Of a stretch of DNA of 43,573 nucleotides, positions 9,188 to 17,400 are shown piece by piece. A program made the position numbers and the translations under genes. The notes below the pieces were generated by a model. That model made no database searches. It was not told where the DNA came from and saw only the letters and a list, made by a program, of their open reading frames with translations. The stretch's first letter is position 1, and each line of letters starts with the position of its first letter. This DNA comes from an uncultured Lachnospiraceae bacterium. Lineage in GTDB: Bacteria > Bacillota > Clostridia > Lachnospirales > Lachnospiraceae. Location of the stretch: NCBI GenBank assembly GCA_946558695.1, contig CAMNTQ010000028.1, forward strand, positions 1-43,573, written 5' to 3'.

Positions 9188-9240
9188 AAAAAACTGCCGC
9201 GCAGCAGACCCTCCGCTGTGTGGCAGTTTCTTTTCTTTTT
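9188..9240. terminator. Bidirectional intrinsic terminator
   Basis: AAACTGCCGCGCAGC (9191-9205) pairs with GCTGTGTGGCAGTTT (9215-9229), allowing two G-U pairs. The plus-strand tail is TTTCTTTTCTTTTT and the minus-strand tail TTTTTTC. It separates the convergent YfcC operon and ABC importer operon. Confidence 0.85.
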
Positions 9241-9986
9241 TACAATATCTTCGACAAAAACTCTCTCAGTCTTTCATCTTTGGGATTCCCGAAAAATTCC
9301 TCCGGACTCCCCTGTTCTTTGATCTGGCCTTCATCCATAAAGATGACTCTTGTCGCTACCTCTTTGGCAAATCCCATCTCATGAGTGACAACCACCATAG
9401 TCATCCCGCCACGGGCAAGCTTTTTCATAAGCTCCAGCACTTCTCCTACCATCTCCGGATCAAGCGCAGATGTAGGCTCGTCAAAAAGCATAACATCCGG
9501 ATCCATAGCAAGCGAGCGCACAATTGCGATCCGCTGCTTCTGCCCGCCTGAAAGCTGGGACGGGTAAGCATCCGCCTTCTCCTCAAGCCCCACCAGACAG
9601 AGAAGCTCCATCGCCCGCTTCTTTGCCTCGTCCTTACTCTTATTCAAAAGCTTTACAGGCGCAAGCGTAATATTCTGCAGAATCGTCTTATGCGGAAACA
9701 GATTAAAATGCTGGAATACCATCCCCATCTTCTGCCGATGTTTATTGATATCCACATTTTTATCCGTAATATCCTCACCCTCAAAATATACCCGTCCCTC
9801 CGAAGGTTCTTCCAAGAGATTAAGGGAACGTAAAAATGTCGATTTACCGGAGCCTGACGGTCCTACGATCACCACGACCTCCCCCTTATGGATTTCCTCG
9901 GAAATCCCGTTAAGGGCATGCAGATCTCCAAATATCTTATGCAGATCCTGAACCTTGATCAAAGTATCTCCATAACTAGTGGTCAC
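9240..9986 (-). CDS. Polar amino-acid ABC importer, ATP-binding subunit (GlnQ/ArtP type)
   Basis: The 248-aa protein is a complete ABC ATPase. It has Walker [10 protein letters not shown], the Q-loop in [12 protein letters not shown], signature LSGGQKQR, Walker [14 protein letters not shown] and the switch His in [25 protein letters not shown] and the length are typical of polar amino-acid importers. It starts at the GTG at 9986, 11 nt inside the permease gene, with AAAGGAGG about 10 nt upstream. It powers uptake together with the permease and lipoprotein encoded just upstream in the same operon. Confidence 0.95.
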   Translation of the reverse strand: MTTSYGDTLIKVQDLHKIFGDLHALNGISEEIHKGEVVVIVGPSGSGKSTFLRSLNLLEEPSEGRVYFEGEDITDKNVDINKHRQKMGMVFQHFNLFPHKTILQNITLAPVKLLNKSKDEAKKRAMELLCLVGLEEKADAYPSQLSGGQKQRIAIVRSLAMDPDVMLFDEPTSALDPEMVGEVLELMKKLARGGMTMVVVTHEMGFAKEVATRVIFMDEGQIKEQGSPEEFFGNPKDERLREFLSKIL

Positions 9987-10671
9987 TGCTTCTCAGCCTC
10001 CTTTCCAGTATCTCCACAAACTTTGTAAATATAATTACCATTGTAAGATAGATAATCGCAACTGCAAGCAAAGGCATCAGCGCATCATAGGTACGGCTTC
10101 TTATAATATCTCCGCCCTTCGTAAGATCCTGCAGTGCTATGTAACCAGACACAGAAGTCTCCTTTAACAGCACAATAAATTCATTGCAGAGCGCCGGCAG
10201 CACATTTTTAAATGCCTGCGGCATAATGATATACCGCATTGTCTGGACATAATTGAATCCGAGACTCCTGCCCGCCTCAAACTGTCCGCTGTCAACGGAC
10301 ATGATCCCCGAGCGGAAGATCTCCGCCACATATGCGCCGGAATTAAATCCGAATGCCATTACTGCAACCACTATCTTGCTCACATCCCTCACATCTCCGA
10401 ATATTACAAAATAGATGATCAGAAGCTGTACTACTACAGGCGTCCCGCGGATAACAGTAAGATATAGTTTGCACAGGGCATTCAAAATCTTAAGCTTTCC
10501 TGTCTTATCATAAGTAGAACGGACAACGGCCACAAGGAATCCGATAATGATTCCGATAATAACGGCAAAAAACGTTACCTTTAGAGTTGTGATCAATCCG
10601 TCAGCGATATACTGCCAGCGGTCAGATGTAATAAAATTATTTACAAATTTTCTCTGGAATTCCTCAAACAT
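9976..10671 (-). CDS. Polar amino-acid ABC importer, permease subunit (HisM type)
   Basis: The 231-aa membrane protein has about five helices. It carries the EAA loop ([28 protein letters not shown]) that docks the ATPase, and the family segment [17 protein letters not shown]. It forms the membrane channel of the importer, probably as a homodimer, since only one permease gene is present. It overlaps the ATPase gene by 11 nt and follows the binding-protein gene by 20 nt. Confidence 0.95.
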   Translation of the reverse strand: MFEEFQRKFVNNFITSDRWQYIADGLITTLKVTFFAVIIGIIIGFLVAVVRSTYDKTGKLKILNALCKLYLTVIRGTPVVVQLLIIYFVIFGDVRDVSKIVVAVMAFGFNSGAYVAEIFRSGIMSVDSGQFEAGRSLGFNYVQTMRYIIMPQAFKNVLPALCNEFIVLLKETSVSGYIALQDLTKGGDIIRSRTYDALMPLLAVAIIYLTMVIIFTKFVEILERRLRSSDH

Positions 10672-10691
10672 ACCTTATCCCCATCCGCTTA

Positions 10692-11471
10692 TTACTCAGC
10701 GTCCGACTTAATGTACTTTGCAACGATCTCGTCCAGCTTTCCGGACTCTTTCAGGCTCTTAAGCGCGCCGTTTATCTGCTCTAATAATTCTTCATTATCC
10801 TTTGCAATCGCAATGGCATACTCTTCTTCTGTAAATGCCTCGTCAAGAATCTTAAGCCCTTTTGCATCTTTTACAAATTCCTTCGCCGGTTCCCCGTCAA
10901 TCACTACCGCGTCAATCTTTTCCTGTGTCAAAGCCTGTACCGCTTCAAAGCCCTTATTATACTGCTCAACCTCAGCATCTTTGATGTCGCTCGCATAGAT
11001 ATCGCCTGTCGTACCAAGCTGAACGCCGACTTTCTTTCCTGTCAGATCATCGGGACCAGCAATATCACTGCCCTCTTTCACAATAACGACCTGTGTTGCC
11101 TTTGCATATGTATCAGAAAAGTTCACGTTCTGAAGACGATCCTCTGTCACAGTCATTCCCGCCACGCCGATATCAGCTTTTCCGCTGTCAACCGCCGGGA
11201 TGATGGAATCGAATGCCATATCCTCAATTTTAAAATCCATTCCAAGCTCTCCGGCAACCGCTGCCGCCATCTCGGCATCAATGCCTACAATATCATCGCC
11301 TTCGTGGTATTCATACGGCGGAAACTCCGCATTGGTAGCCATGATAAGAGTCTTCTTTTCCTCTCCGCCCTTCTCTTCCTCAGAATCTGCACTTTCCTTA
11401 CTTCCGCAGGCTGCCATAGAACATACACACGCTGCGATCATTAACATACTGATAAACTTTTTCATCTTCAT
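10692..11471 (-). CDS. Amino-acid-binding lipoprotein of the ABC importer
   Basis: The 259-aa protein carries a lipoprotein signal peptide with the lipobox cysteine at residue 22 (SMAAC) and a Ser/Glu-rich linker. A family-3 solute-binding domain follows (ATNAEFPPYEYHEGDDIVGIDAEMAAAVAGELG ... GVAGMTVTEDR ... GVQLGTTGD). It captures a polar or charged amino acid outside the cell. The start is the ATG at 11471 because GGAGG lies 7 nt upstream. The in-frame ATG at 11510 would add 13 residues that include the encoded ribosome binding site. An ArgR-box-like palindrome overlaps the promoter region, which hints at arginine or a related cationic amino acid as substrate. Confidence 0.94.
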   Translation of the reverse strand: MKMKKFISMLMIAACVCSMAACGSKESADSEEEKGGEEKKTLIMATNAEFPPYEYHEGDDIVGIDAEMAAAVAGELGMDFKIEDMAFDSIIPAVDSGKADIGVAGMTVTEDRLQNVNFSDTYAKATQVVIVKEGSDIAGPDDLTGKKVGVQLGTTGDIYASDIKDAEVEQYNKGFEAVQALTQEKIDAVVIDGEPAKEFVKDAKGLKILDEAFTEEEYAIAIAKDNEELLEQINGALKSLKESGKLDEIVAKYIKSDAE

Positions 11472-11515
11472 TTCTTTTCCTCCGCTTTCAATTAATTCAT
11501 CTTTATTCATAAATT

Positions 11516-11559
11516 ATGCATAAAAATGCATCTAGCTTATTTTATCATATTTCTGTCAA
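11516..11559 (-). promoter_or_regulatory. Promoter and ArgR-like operator of the amino-acid importer
   Basis: A consensus -35 TTGACA (11559-11554) points to the lipoprotein gene; the -10 is weak (CTAGAT at 18 bp or TAGATG at 19 bp). Directly downstream is the palindrome ATGCATAAAAATGCAT (11516-11531). Its layout, TG-A-T inverted repeats around an A/T core, resembles ARG boxes bound by ArgR/AhrC. Placed over the -10/start region it would repress. This is a resemblance, not a scored match. Confidence 0.45.
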
Positions 11560-11607
11560 AAAACAAGTGGGTTTTTATACATTTTTTTATAAAAAACCCA
11601 CTTGTTT
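11556..11607 (-). terminator. Intrinsic terminator downstream of uppP
   Basis: AAACAAGTGGGTTTTTAT (11561-11578) pairs with ATAAAAAACCCACTTGTTT (11589-11607), a long A/T- and G/C-mixed stem. Read on the minus strand it follows the uppP stop codon by about 10 nt and ends in TTTTTTG. It also insulates the importer promoter, whose -35 box overlaps the terminator's T-run. Confidence 0.8.
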
Positions 11608-11617
11608 CTATGCATAT

Positions 11618-12445
11618 TTACACAAAAATCGTCTGGACCAATGTCATGATCACAATCAGCCCTCCCAGAACGATACGGTAATATCCGAACACTTTGAAAT
11701 CATTCTTCTTAATATAGCTCATCAGGAATTTGATCGCTAAGATGGATACCCCGAAGGAAACTACACATCCGAACAACAAAAGTCCCAGCTCCTGACCCGT
11801 GAACGTAAAACCGAATTTCAACAGCTTTATAAGGCTTGCGCCGAACATAGCCGGAATCGCAAGAAAAAATGTGAACTCTGCGGCTACTTCCCTTGAAATG
11901 CCTATCATCAGCGCCCCCACAATCGTAGCTCCCGAGCGCGAAGTTCCCGGAATCAGCGCCAGCATCTGGAAAACTCCGATCCACACCAGCATTCCGACCG
12001 ACAAGTCGGAAATCCTCCTGACGGAAGGCTTTTTCCCGGCATTGCGTATCTCTATTATAATAAAGAGCGCGCCATATACAATCAGCATGATGGCAACCGG
12101 AAGCGGTTTGTAGAAAATCTCATCCAGAATATCATTAAACGGCAGCCCGATCAATGCCGCCGGAACTGACGCTATGGCTACTTTTATCCACATCTGCCAT
12201 GTGAGCATCTTCTGCTTTTTCGTTTTAGCAGGCGAAAATGGATTAAGTTTGTGGAAATACAGCACAACCACCGCCATAATCGCACCAAGCTGTATCACCA
12301 CATTAAACATCTCCATAAATGCGTCGCTTAAGCCCGGCTTCAATAAATCTCCGACTAAGATCAGATGTCCCGTACTGCTTACAGGCAGCCACTCTGTAAT
12401 CCCTTCTACAACTCCAAGAATAAACACTTTTAATACGTCCAGCAT
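11618..12445 (-). CDS. uppP: Undecaprenyl-diphosphatase UppP (BacA)
   Basis: The 275-aa polytopic protein carries both UppP signature motifs: EGITEWLPVSSTGHLIL at residues 14-30 and PGTSRSGAT in the second half. The enzyme dephosphorylates undecaprenyl diphosphate at the outer face of the membrane, recycling the lipid carrier for peptidoglycan and related polymers; extra copies give bacitracin tolerance. It starts at the ATG at 12445 with AAAAGGAG upstream and follows the HAD phosphatase gene by 48 nt, so it is probably the last gene of that operon. Confidence 0.97.
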   Translation of the reverse strand: MLDVLKVFILGVVEGITEWLPVSSTGHLILVGDLLKPGLSDAFMEMFNVVIQLGAIMAVVVLYFHKLNPFSPAKTKKQKMLTWQMWIKVAIASVPAALIGLPFNDILDEIFYKPLPVAIMLIVYGALFIIIEIRNAGKKPSVRRISDLSVGMLVWIGVFQMLALIPGTSRSGATIVGALMIGISREVAAEFTFFLAIPAMFGASLIKLLKFGFTFTGQELGLLLFGCVVSFGVSILAIKFLMSYIKKNDFKVFGYYRIVLGGLIVIMTLVQTIFV

Positions 12446-12493
12446 ACCAGTCTCCTTTTCTTCGCCAAATATTCTTCAATAAATATACTCTCT

Positions 12494-13324
12494 CTAAAAC
12501 CCGTTCAGTACATACCTTTCCATAACTTTTGCAACTCCTTCCTCATCATTTGAGGAAGTCACCATATCAGCCGCTTCTAATACAGCCGGTATCGAGTTTG
12601 CCATGGCAACGCCGACTCCTGCCTCTTTCAGCATCCTGACATCATTCAGACCGTCGCCGAATGCCATCACTTCTTCCCTGCTGATTCCAAGCCTTTTTGC
12701 CAGCCACAAAAGCGCAGCTCCTTTATGGACGCCGCCTGCGTTCACTTCAATATTCTTATCAAGCGCACCCGTTACCTCTACGTCCCCCAATACCTCCACG
12801 CGCCTCCACGCTTCCTCCTGCTCTTCCTTCTTGCAAAAAAGAGCCTGTATCTTATCAAGACTTCTATTCTCCTCTTCAAACTTCGCACGGATATCTTCAA
12901 TCGGCGCTCTCGTTGATTTCATATACTGTACCATAGCAGGTGACGGCACATAGTCGCCGATACGTTCTATAAACCTCTTCGGCATATACCCCTGCCCGTC
13001 ATAATATATATCTTGTAGTGTATCATATTCCTCGAAAATATCCAAGATTTTCTGTGCTTTTTCGACAGAAAGCAGATTTTCATGAATCGTTTTTCCATTT
13101 TCTACAACCCGCGCACCATTAGAGGTAATCATATATCTTATCCCCTCGAATCCAGAAATCTCTTTGGGTACGCCGCTCAATGGCCTTCCTGTAACCGGAA
13201 GCACAATAATACCTTTACCGATCGCTTTTTTTAATATCTCATTTGTATATTCCGTCAATCTTTTATCTGTTGTCAGCAATGTCCCGTCTAAATCAAAGCC
13301 GACCATCCGAATCTTACGCTCCAT
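12494..13324 (-). CDS. Cof-type HAD-IIB phosphatase
   Basis: The 276-aa HAD-superfamily hydrolase has motif I FDLDGTLLT (nucleophile and acid Asp), motif II in PVTGRP, the Lys of motif III, and motif IV GDGLNDVRML. A C2B-type cap lies between motifs II and III. This is the Cof/YidA group, which dephosphorylates sugar phosphates, cofactor phosphates and similar small molecules; the specific substrate cannot be read from sequence. It overlaps the upstream unknown gene by 11 nt and precedes uppP by 48 nt. Confidence 0.92.
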   Translation of the reverse strand: MERKIRMVGFDLDGTLLTTDKRLTEYTNEILKKAIGKGIIVLPVTGRPLSGVPKEISGFEGIRYMITSNGARVVENGKTIHENLLSVEKAQKILDIFEEYDTLQDIYYDGQGYMPKRFIERIGDYVPSPAMVQYMKSTRAPIEDIRAKFEEENRSLDKIQALFCKKEEQEEAWRRVEVLGDVEVTGALDKNIEVNAGGVHKGAALLWLAKRLGISREEVMAFGDGLNDVRMLKEAGVGVAMANSIPAVLEAADMVTSSNDEEGVAKVMERYVLNGF

Positions 13325-13892
13325 ATACGGCCAATTCCTTTCTTTCCTGCGAAAATAAAAATGTCATGTCCGTAATACGGTCTGTTGCCGTATCGTACGC
13401 TTTCTGTCCATGATCAAGCATTCCTTCTACCACTTTTCTCTGGCCTGCTGGAGCAAACAGCACAGTATCCTTACACGGCACCATAATCACAAGATCATCC
13501 TTAAGCTTATCCGCGCAAACCTGCCAGATATGCTTAAAACATACGGCGCTCGCCTCATGAATCCCGTCCGCAATAATACTGTAGGCGCCGTCCCACGTAT
13601 TCCCGATCACAAACTCAACATCCCGTACAAGATTTTCGCAGGCTGTATGGTACAATGCTTCCATATCCGTATCCGGAGCAAGCATATTGTCCATAATGAT
13701 CTCATAACAGTCTCCATCTCTTTTCACAGCAAAGACAATTTTCAAATCCCCCACAAATGCAATTGCCGCCGCATTTTTTAATATCCGTTTTCCATTCAGG
13801 GCGTGACTGTCTTTCATCTCTTTCTTAACCCATGGATATATCCTGTCCTTGATATTTTCATATCGATAGTGTTCATCCTCATATTTCTTCAT
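13314..13892 (-). CDS. Unknown protein of about 192 aa, possibly DUF1444/DUF5688-like
   Basis: I do not recognise this protein firmly. It is soluble and mixed alpha/beta, with no signal peptide or membrane helix. The pattern KIVFAVKRDGDCYEIIMDN ... VMVPCKDTVLFAPAGQ is reminiscent of DUF1444- and DUF5688-type proteins of Firmicutes, in which a late 'IP.kD.vl.ap' segment is typical. That is only a loose resemblance. I chose the ATG at 13892 with AAAGGA 9 nt upstream; the open frame extends to a TTG at 13910. It is the first gene of an operon with the HAD phosphatase (11-nt overlap) and probably uppP, under a strong promoter at 13938-13966. Confidence 0.75.
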   Translation of the reverse strand: MKKYEDEHYRYENIKDRIYPWVKKEMKDSHALNGKRILKNAAAIAFVGDLKIVFAVKRDGDCYEIIMDNMLAPDTDMEALYHTACENLVRDVEFVIGNTWDGAYSIIADGIHEASAVCFKHIWQVCADKLKDDLVIMVPCKDTVLFAPAGQRKVVEGMLDHGQKAYDTATDRITDMTFLFSQERKELAVYGA

Positions 13893-13937
13893 ATTGTATA
13901 TTCCTTTCAAACGTAAATTATTATCTATTTCTTAAAT

Positions 13938-13966
13938 ATTTTATCAAAATTTGCTTTATAGTGCAA
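13938..13966 (-). promoter_or_regulatory. Promoter of the unknown protein-HAD-uppP operon
   Basis: On the minus strand, TTGCAC (13966-13961) and TAAAAT (13943-13938) have 17-bp spacing. It interlocks with the opposing promoter at 13951-13979, so the two may exclude each other. Confidence 0.65.
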
Positions 13967-13979
13967 TGTACTGTATAAT
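13951..13979 (+). promoter_or_regulatory. Promoter of the SleB-type hydrolase gene
   Basis: TTGCTT (13951-13956) and TATAAT (13974-13979) are separated by 17 bp, giving a leader of about 60 nt before the start codon at 14046. It overlaps the opposing promoter of the minus-strand operon. Confidence 0.65.
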
Positions 13980-14045
13980 AAAGACTGAATTGCGCAAATA
14001 TCTTAAATTGCATTTATTATGGAGATAGTCAGAAAGGAAACTTGT

Positions 14046-15035
14046 ATGTTAAAAAAGAGATATCATCGTGTACTTAAAGATTCCATTGCACTTTTATGTG
14101 TCAGTGCGCTTATGATCTCAGGCAATCTTGTATACGCTGCACCTTCATCCTCAGAACTGGAAGAAAAGACTTCTGAGCTTAAAGATGACATTGATACCAT
14201 GAATGACAAACTTGACACTTTAGGCAGACAACTCGAAGATACTTCTTCAGAGATGAAAAAAAAGGCAAAAGCAATCGAGACGGCGCAGCTTGATCTTGCC
14301 GCTGCAAAGCTGAATGAAGAGAATCACTATGAAGCAATGAAGGAGCGGATCAAATTCATGTATGAGGGCGGAAGTATCTCACTGCTCCAGGTTTTGCTGT
14401 CTTCCGAGAGCATGGCAGATTTTTTAAATAATGCCGAATACGTAACCTTGATCAGTGATTACGACCGCGACATGCTCAATGAACTTCAGAATGCCCGTGA
14501 AAACGTTGAGAAAAAACAGGACAGGCTGAAAAAAGAACAGGAAGAATTGAAAAAACTTGAAAAGGATCTGGACAAGCAGCAGGAGGATTTGACTTCCCGT
14601 CTTACTGAAGTTTCCGGACAATATGAAGATTATGCCTCCCAACTGGAAGAAGCCAAGGCTGCGGAGGCTGCCGTCAAAGAGGCTAAGAATGCGGATGCAG
14701 ACACGGTCGCTTTACTTGCCGCTATTCTTGAATGTGAGGCAGGTATAAGCTATGAAGGTATGATTGCTGTCGGAACAGTTATCATGAACCGGGTCGGCAG
14801 TTCAAAATTTCCGAATACCATCCGGGATGTGGTCTATCAATCCGGTCAGTTTTCCCCTGTCAGCTCTGGAAAACTCGATGAAGTGCTGCAGAGAGGCCCC
14901 ATGGATTCCGCCTACAAAGCTGCTAAAGCCGTGCTTGGCGGGCAGCGCAACAGTCAGGTCAGAAAGTGCCTTTTCTTCTGGGCTTCCTATACCGGACATA
15001 AGGGAATCGTTGTCGGCGATAACGTATTCTGGTAA
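14046..15035 (+). CDS. Secreted cell-wall hydrolase: coiled coil plus SleB-type domain
   Basis: The 329-aa protein has an N-terminal signal peptide (hydrophobic stretch ending NLVYAAP). A long coiled coil of about 170 residues follows, similar in style to PcsB/CwlO-type N-terminal domains, including the MYEGGSISLLQVLLSSESMADFLN segment. The C-terminal Hydrolase_2 (SleB) domain starts around residue 224. The probable catalytic Glu is in ILECEAGISYEGMIAV (Glu229 or Glu231). SleB-type enzymes are lytic transglycosylases that cut peptidoglycan; in spore-formers they act in germination, but the PcsB-like coiled coil argues for a role in vegetative wall remodelling. The start is the ATG at 14046 with AAAGGA upstream. 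uppP stands in the divergent operon, so both sides concern the envelope. Confidence 0.9.
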   Translation: MLKKRYHRVLKDSIALLCVSALMISGNLVYAAPSSSELEEKTSELKDDIDTMNDKLDTLGRQLEDTSSEMKKKAKAIETAQLDLAAAKLNEENHYEAMKERIKFMYEGGSISLLQVLLSSESMADFLNNAEYVTLISDYDRDMLNELQNARENVEKKQDRLKKEQEELKKLEKDLDKQQEDLTSRLTEVSGQYEDYASQLEEAKAAEAAVKEAKNADADTVALLAAILECEAGISYEGMIAVGTVIMNRVGSSKFPNTIRDVVYQSGQFSPVSSGKLDEVLQRGPMDSAYKAAKAVLGGQRNSQVRKCLFFWASYTGHKGIVVGDNVFW

Positions 15036-15063
15036 TTTTCTTTCTATAATAAAGTGATATATG

Positions 15064-15110
15064 AAAAGGGAATTATGCTTTATCCGAAGTCATAATTCCC
15101 TTTGTCATTT
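15064..15110 (+). terminator. Intrinsic terminator of the SleB-type hydrolase gene
   Basis: AAAAGGGAATTATG (15064-15077) pairs with CATAATTCCCTTTG (15091-15104), about 30 nt past the stop codon; the T-rich tail is short. Confidence 0.75.
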
Positions 15111-15203
15111 ACTAGCCGATATTGTGCCAGATACTTTCCTTCTCATGTCAGAAACATCCCCTTGATCTTCTTTAATTTGGATTTCGTTTGCAGCTAATGT
15201 TTA

Positions 15204-15232
15204 TTGTATTTTTTTCTTATATCACGTATAAT
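15204..15232 (+). promoter_or_regulatory. Promoter of the chemoreceptor gene
   Basis: TTGTAT (15204-15209) and TATAAT (15227-15232) are separated by 17 bp. The leader of about 70 nt contains a small hairpin CCTGT-aaaat-ACAGG just before AAAGGAG. This is a sigma-A-type promoter, not the sigma-D/28 type common for motility genes. Confidence 0.6.
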
Positions 15233-15308
15233 GAAAATAATAGCTATTTATCTGGCTCTGCCTGTAAAATACAGGTAAACTTTTATAAAATATAAAGGAG
15301 ATCGAAAC

Positions 15309-17312
15309 ATGAGGGAAACAAAATTGGCAAAAGCCAAAACAGGAAGGGGAAAACGGGGAATCACACGAAAGCTGACAAGCGCCATTGTCGTGACGATCGC
15401 CATCATGGTAATTGTTCTGCTGCTGATCGTATACAACCGTGTTTCTGAAGCCCTGCTGGAAAAAAGCGAGAAGCTGCTTACAGAAACGACTGACAAAGCA
15501 CTTCAGGAGACAAGCGCATGGATCAATAAGACAGTAACTATGCTGGATATGCAGAAAGACACCATCGAATATGAGGACATGGACGTTCCGGAGCTGAAAG
15601 ATTATATCAAACATACTGTGGATCAGAATGCCGCTTATCCGGCGGGACTGTACGTGGCACTGACCGACGGCTCTTTGTACCATGCATCATTCGTTCCGGG
15701 ACCGGATTTTAATGCTCTGGAAAAATCTTGGTACATAAATGGCATAGAATCCGAAAACATTATCTTAGGAGACGTATATTTTGACGAAGACAGCCAGTCC
15801 TATGTCGTAGGGGCATCCGGCGCACTGACCGATTCCGACGGAGAAATCCGGGGAGTTGCGGCAGCTGACGTATATCTCGACTCCATCTCAGACATTGTTG
15901 AAAATATCCGGCTTGAAAAGACCGGCGGAATCTTTCTTGTAGATACCCGGACAGATACTATCATCGGGCATAAGGACAAGGATATCACCGGAAAAACCTT
16001 AAGTGAGTTCAAGGGAGACATGTACGCGTATGCCGCGGAGCAGATTCATAACAAAGCAGCCGGATTATCTCTTTATAACGACGATATGTATGTACAGGTG
16101 GCGGAAGTACCGAACAGCGACTGGGCGGCCGTAGCTTACGTGTCTAAGAGTGAAGTTCTAAGCGACTTAAAAGCTCTGACCGGCATTATGATCGGCGTAT
16201 CGGTAATTGCTGTTATCATTGCAGTCTTCCTGATTATCATCCTTGTAAGAAGAATCATCGGAAGACCTGTGGCTGAACTGAACGGCATTGCTGCCCGGAT
16301 CGCAGAGGGCGAATTAAACCAGACGATCCGCCATTATTCCAACGATGAACTGGGCGAACTGGCAGACAATTTCGGACGTACCGTCGTCCGGCTGCGCGAT
16401 TATGTGGATTACATCGATGAGATTTCCGAAAAACTGCAGGAAATTGCACAGGGGAATCTTGCCTTTACGCTTTCCCACGACTATGTCGGCGAATTTGCAA
16501 AGATCCGTGAATCATTGGAAAAGATTTCCCTGTCCCTGAACGGAACTCTGGGACAGATCAACAGAGCTGCCGGGGAAGTTGCGGAAGGCTCCGGCTATGT
16601 CTCTGACGGAGCGCAGACACTTTCGCACGGTTCCTCACAACAGACAGATGCCGTAGAACTTCTTGCTTCCCATATCAGCGAGGTATCCGACGGTATCCAG
16701 AAAACTGCCGCAGGCGCAAAAAAAGCCAATGAGATCGCTCAGCAGGCAGGCAGCAAGCTTTTAGAAAGCAATGACAAGATGCAGCATATGAACACGGCGA
16801 TTCAAAAGATCAGCGGTAAGTCTTCGGAAATCCACAATATCATCAAAACCATAGAAGATATCGCTTTCCAGACCAACATCCTCGCCCTGAATGCAGCAGT
16901 GGAAGCCGCTCGGGCAGGTTCTGCCGGAAAGGGCTTTGCCGTAGTAGCAGACGAGGTCCGCAATCTTGCCGGGAAATCCTCTGAGGCTGCAAAAAACACA
17001 ACGGTGCTGATTGATCAGACCGTCGAAGCCGTAGAAGAAGGAATCAACATCGCCAATGATACTGCCTCTTCCCTGATGGATGTTGTGGCTCTTGCAGAAC
17101 AAGTCACCAAACTGATTGACGGGATTGCACAGTACTCTGCACAACAGGCATCAGCCACAGACGCTGTCATCAGCGGAATCGACCAGATTTCCACAGTGGT
17201 ACAGTCTAATATGGCGACAGCGGAAAAGAGCGCTGCAGCCAGCGAAGAATTGTCCGGTCAGGCCAACATGCTGAAAGATCTGGTAGCAAAATTCCGATTA
17301 AGAGATCGCTAA
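15309..17312 (+). CDS. Methyl-accepting chemotaxis protein with dCache-type sensor
   Basis: This 667-aa transmembrane chemoreceptor has a first helix at about residues 24-43, then an extracellular dCache-like sensor of about 245 residues. Its core segment is KSWYINGIESENIILGDVYFDEDSQSYVVGASGAL...AAADVYLD. A second helix lies at about 292-315, HAMP at about 316-370, and the MA signalling hairpin ends the protein. The hairpin tip EDIAFQTNILALNAAVEAARAGSAGKGFAVVADEVRNLA is at about 515-555. The sensor has Lys-Ser where amino-acid-binding dCache domains usually have Arg before the WY, so an amino-acid ligand is not assured. It signals to CheA/CheW, which are not in this window. There is no CheR-binding pentapeptide at the C-terminus. 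The gene is monocistronic, between its own promoter and terminator. Confidence 0.93.
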   Translation: MRETKLAKAKTGRGKRGITRKLTSAIVVTIAIMVIVLLLIVYNRVSEALLEKSEKLLTETTDKALQETSAWINKTVTMLDMQKDTIEYEDMDVPELKDYIKHTVDQNAAYPAGLYVALTDGSLYHASFVPGPDFNALEKSWYINGIESENIILGDVYFDEDSQSYVVGASGALTDSDGEIRGVAAADVYLDSISDIVENIRLEKTGGIFLVDTRTDTIIGHKDKDITGKTLSEFKGDMYAYAAEQIHNKAAGLSLYNDDMYVQVAEVPNSDWAAVAYVSKSEVLSDLKALTGIMIGVSVIAVIIAVFLIIILVRRIIGRPVAELNGIAARIAEGELNQTIRHYSNDELGELADNFGRTVVRLRDYVDYIDEISEKLQEIAQGNLAFTLSHDYVGEFAKIRESLEKISLSLNGTLGQINRAAGEVAEGSGYVSDGAQTLSHGSSQQTDAVELLASHISEVSDGIQKTAAGAKKANEIAQQAGSKLLESNDKMQHMNTAIQKISGKSSEIHNIIKTIEDIAFQTNILALNAAVEAARAGSAGKGFAVVADEVRNLAGKSSEAAKNTTVLIDQTVEAVEEGINIANDTASSLMDVVALAEQVTKLIDGIAQYSAQQASATDAVISGIDQISTVVQSNMATAEKSAAASEELSGQANMLKDLVAKFRLRDR

Positions 17313-17317
17313 ACCGT

Positions 17318-17358
17318 AAAAACACCCTGCTGAGTCAAAAGCTCAGAAGGGTGTTTTT
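17318..17358. terminator. Bidirectional terminator between the chemoreceptor gene and lacZ
   Basis: The arms AAAAACACCCTGCTGAG and GCTCAGAAGGGTGTTTTTT pair around a short loop, with T-runs on both strands. It lies 5 nt after the chemoreceptor stop codon and about 43 nt past the lacZ stop codon. Confidence 0.85.
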
Positions 17359-17400
17359 TACACAACAAGCATGGCAGCTTGAGACAAATTTTTATCTGTA

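Noticed and set aside
15222..15683. 153-codon open frame antisense to the chemoreceptor start
   Set aside because: It overlaps the promoter and the N-terminal coding region of the chemoreceptor; its Cys/Phe-rich composition is typical of a shadow frame.
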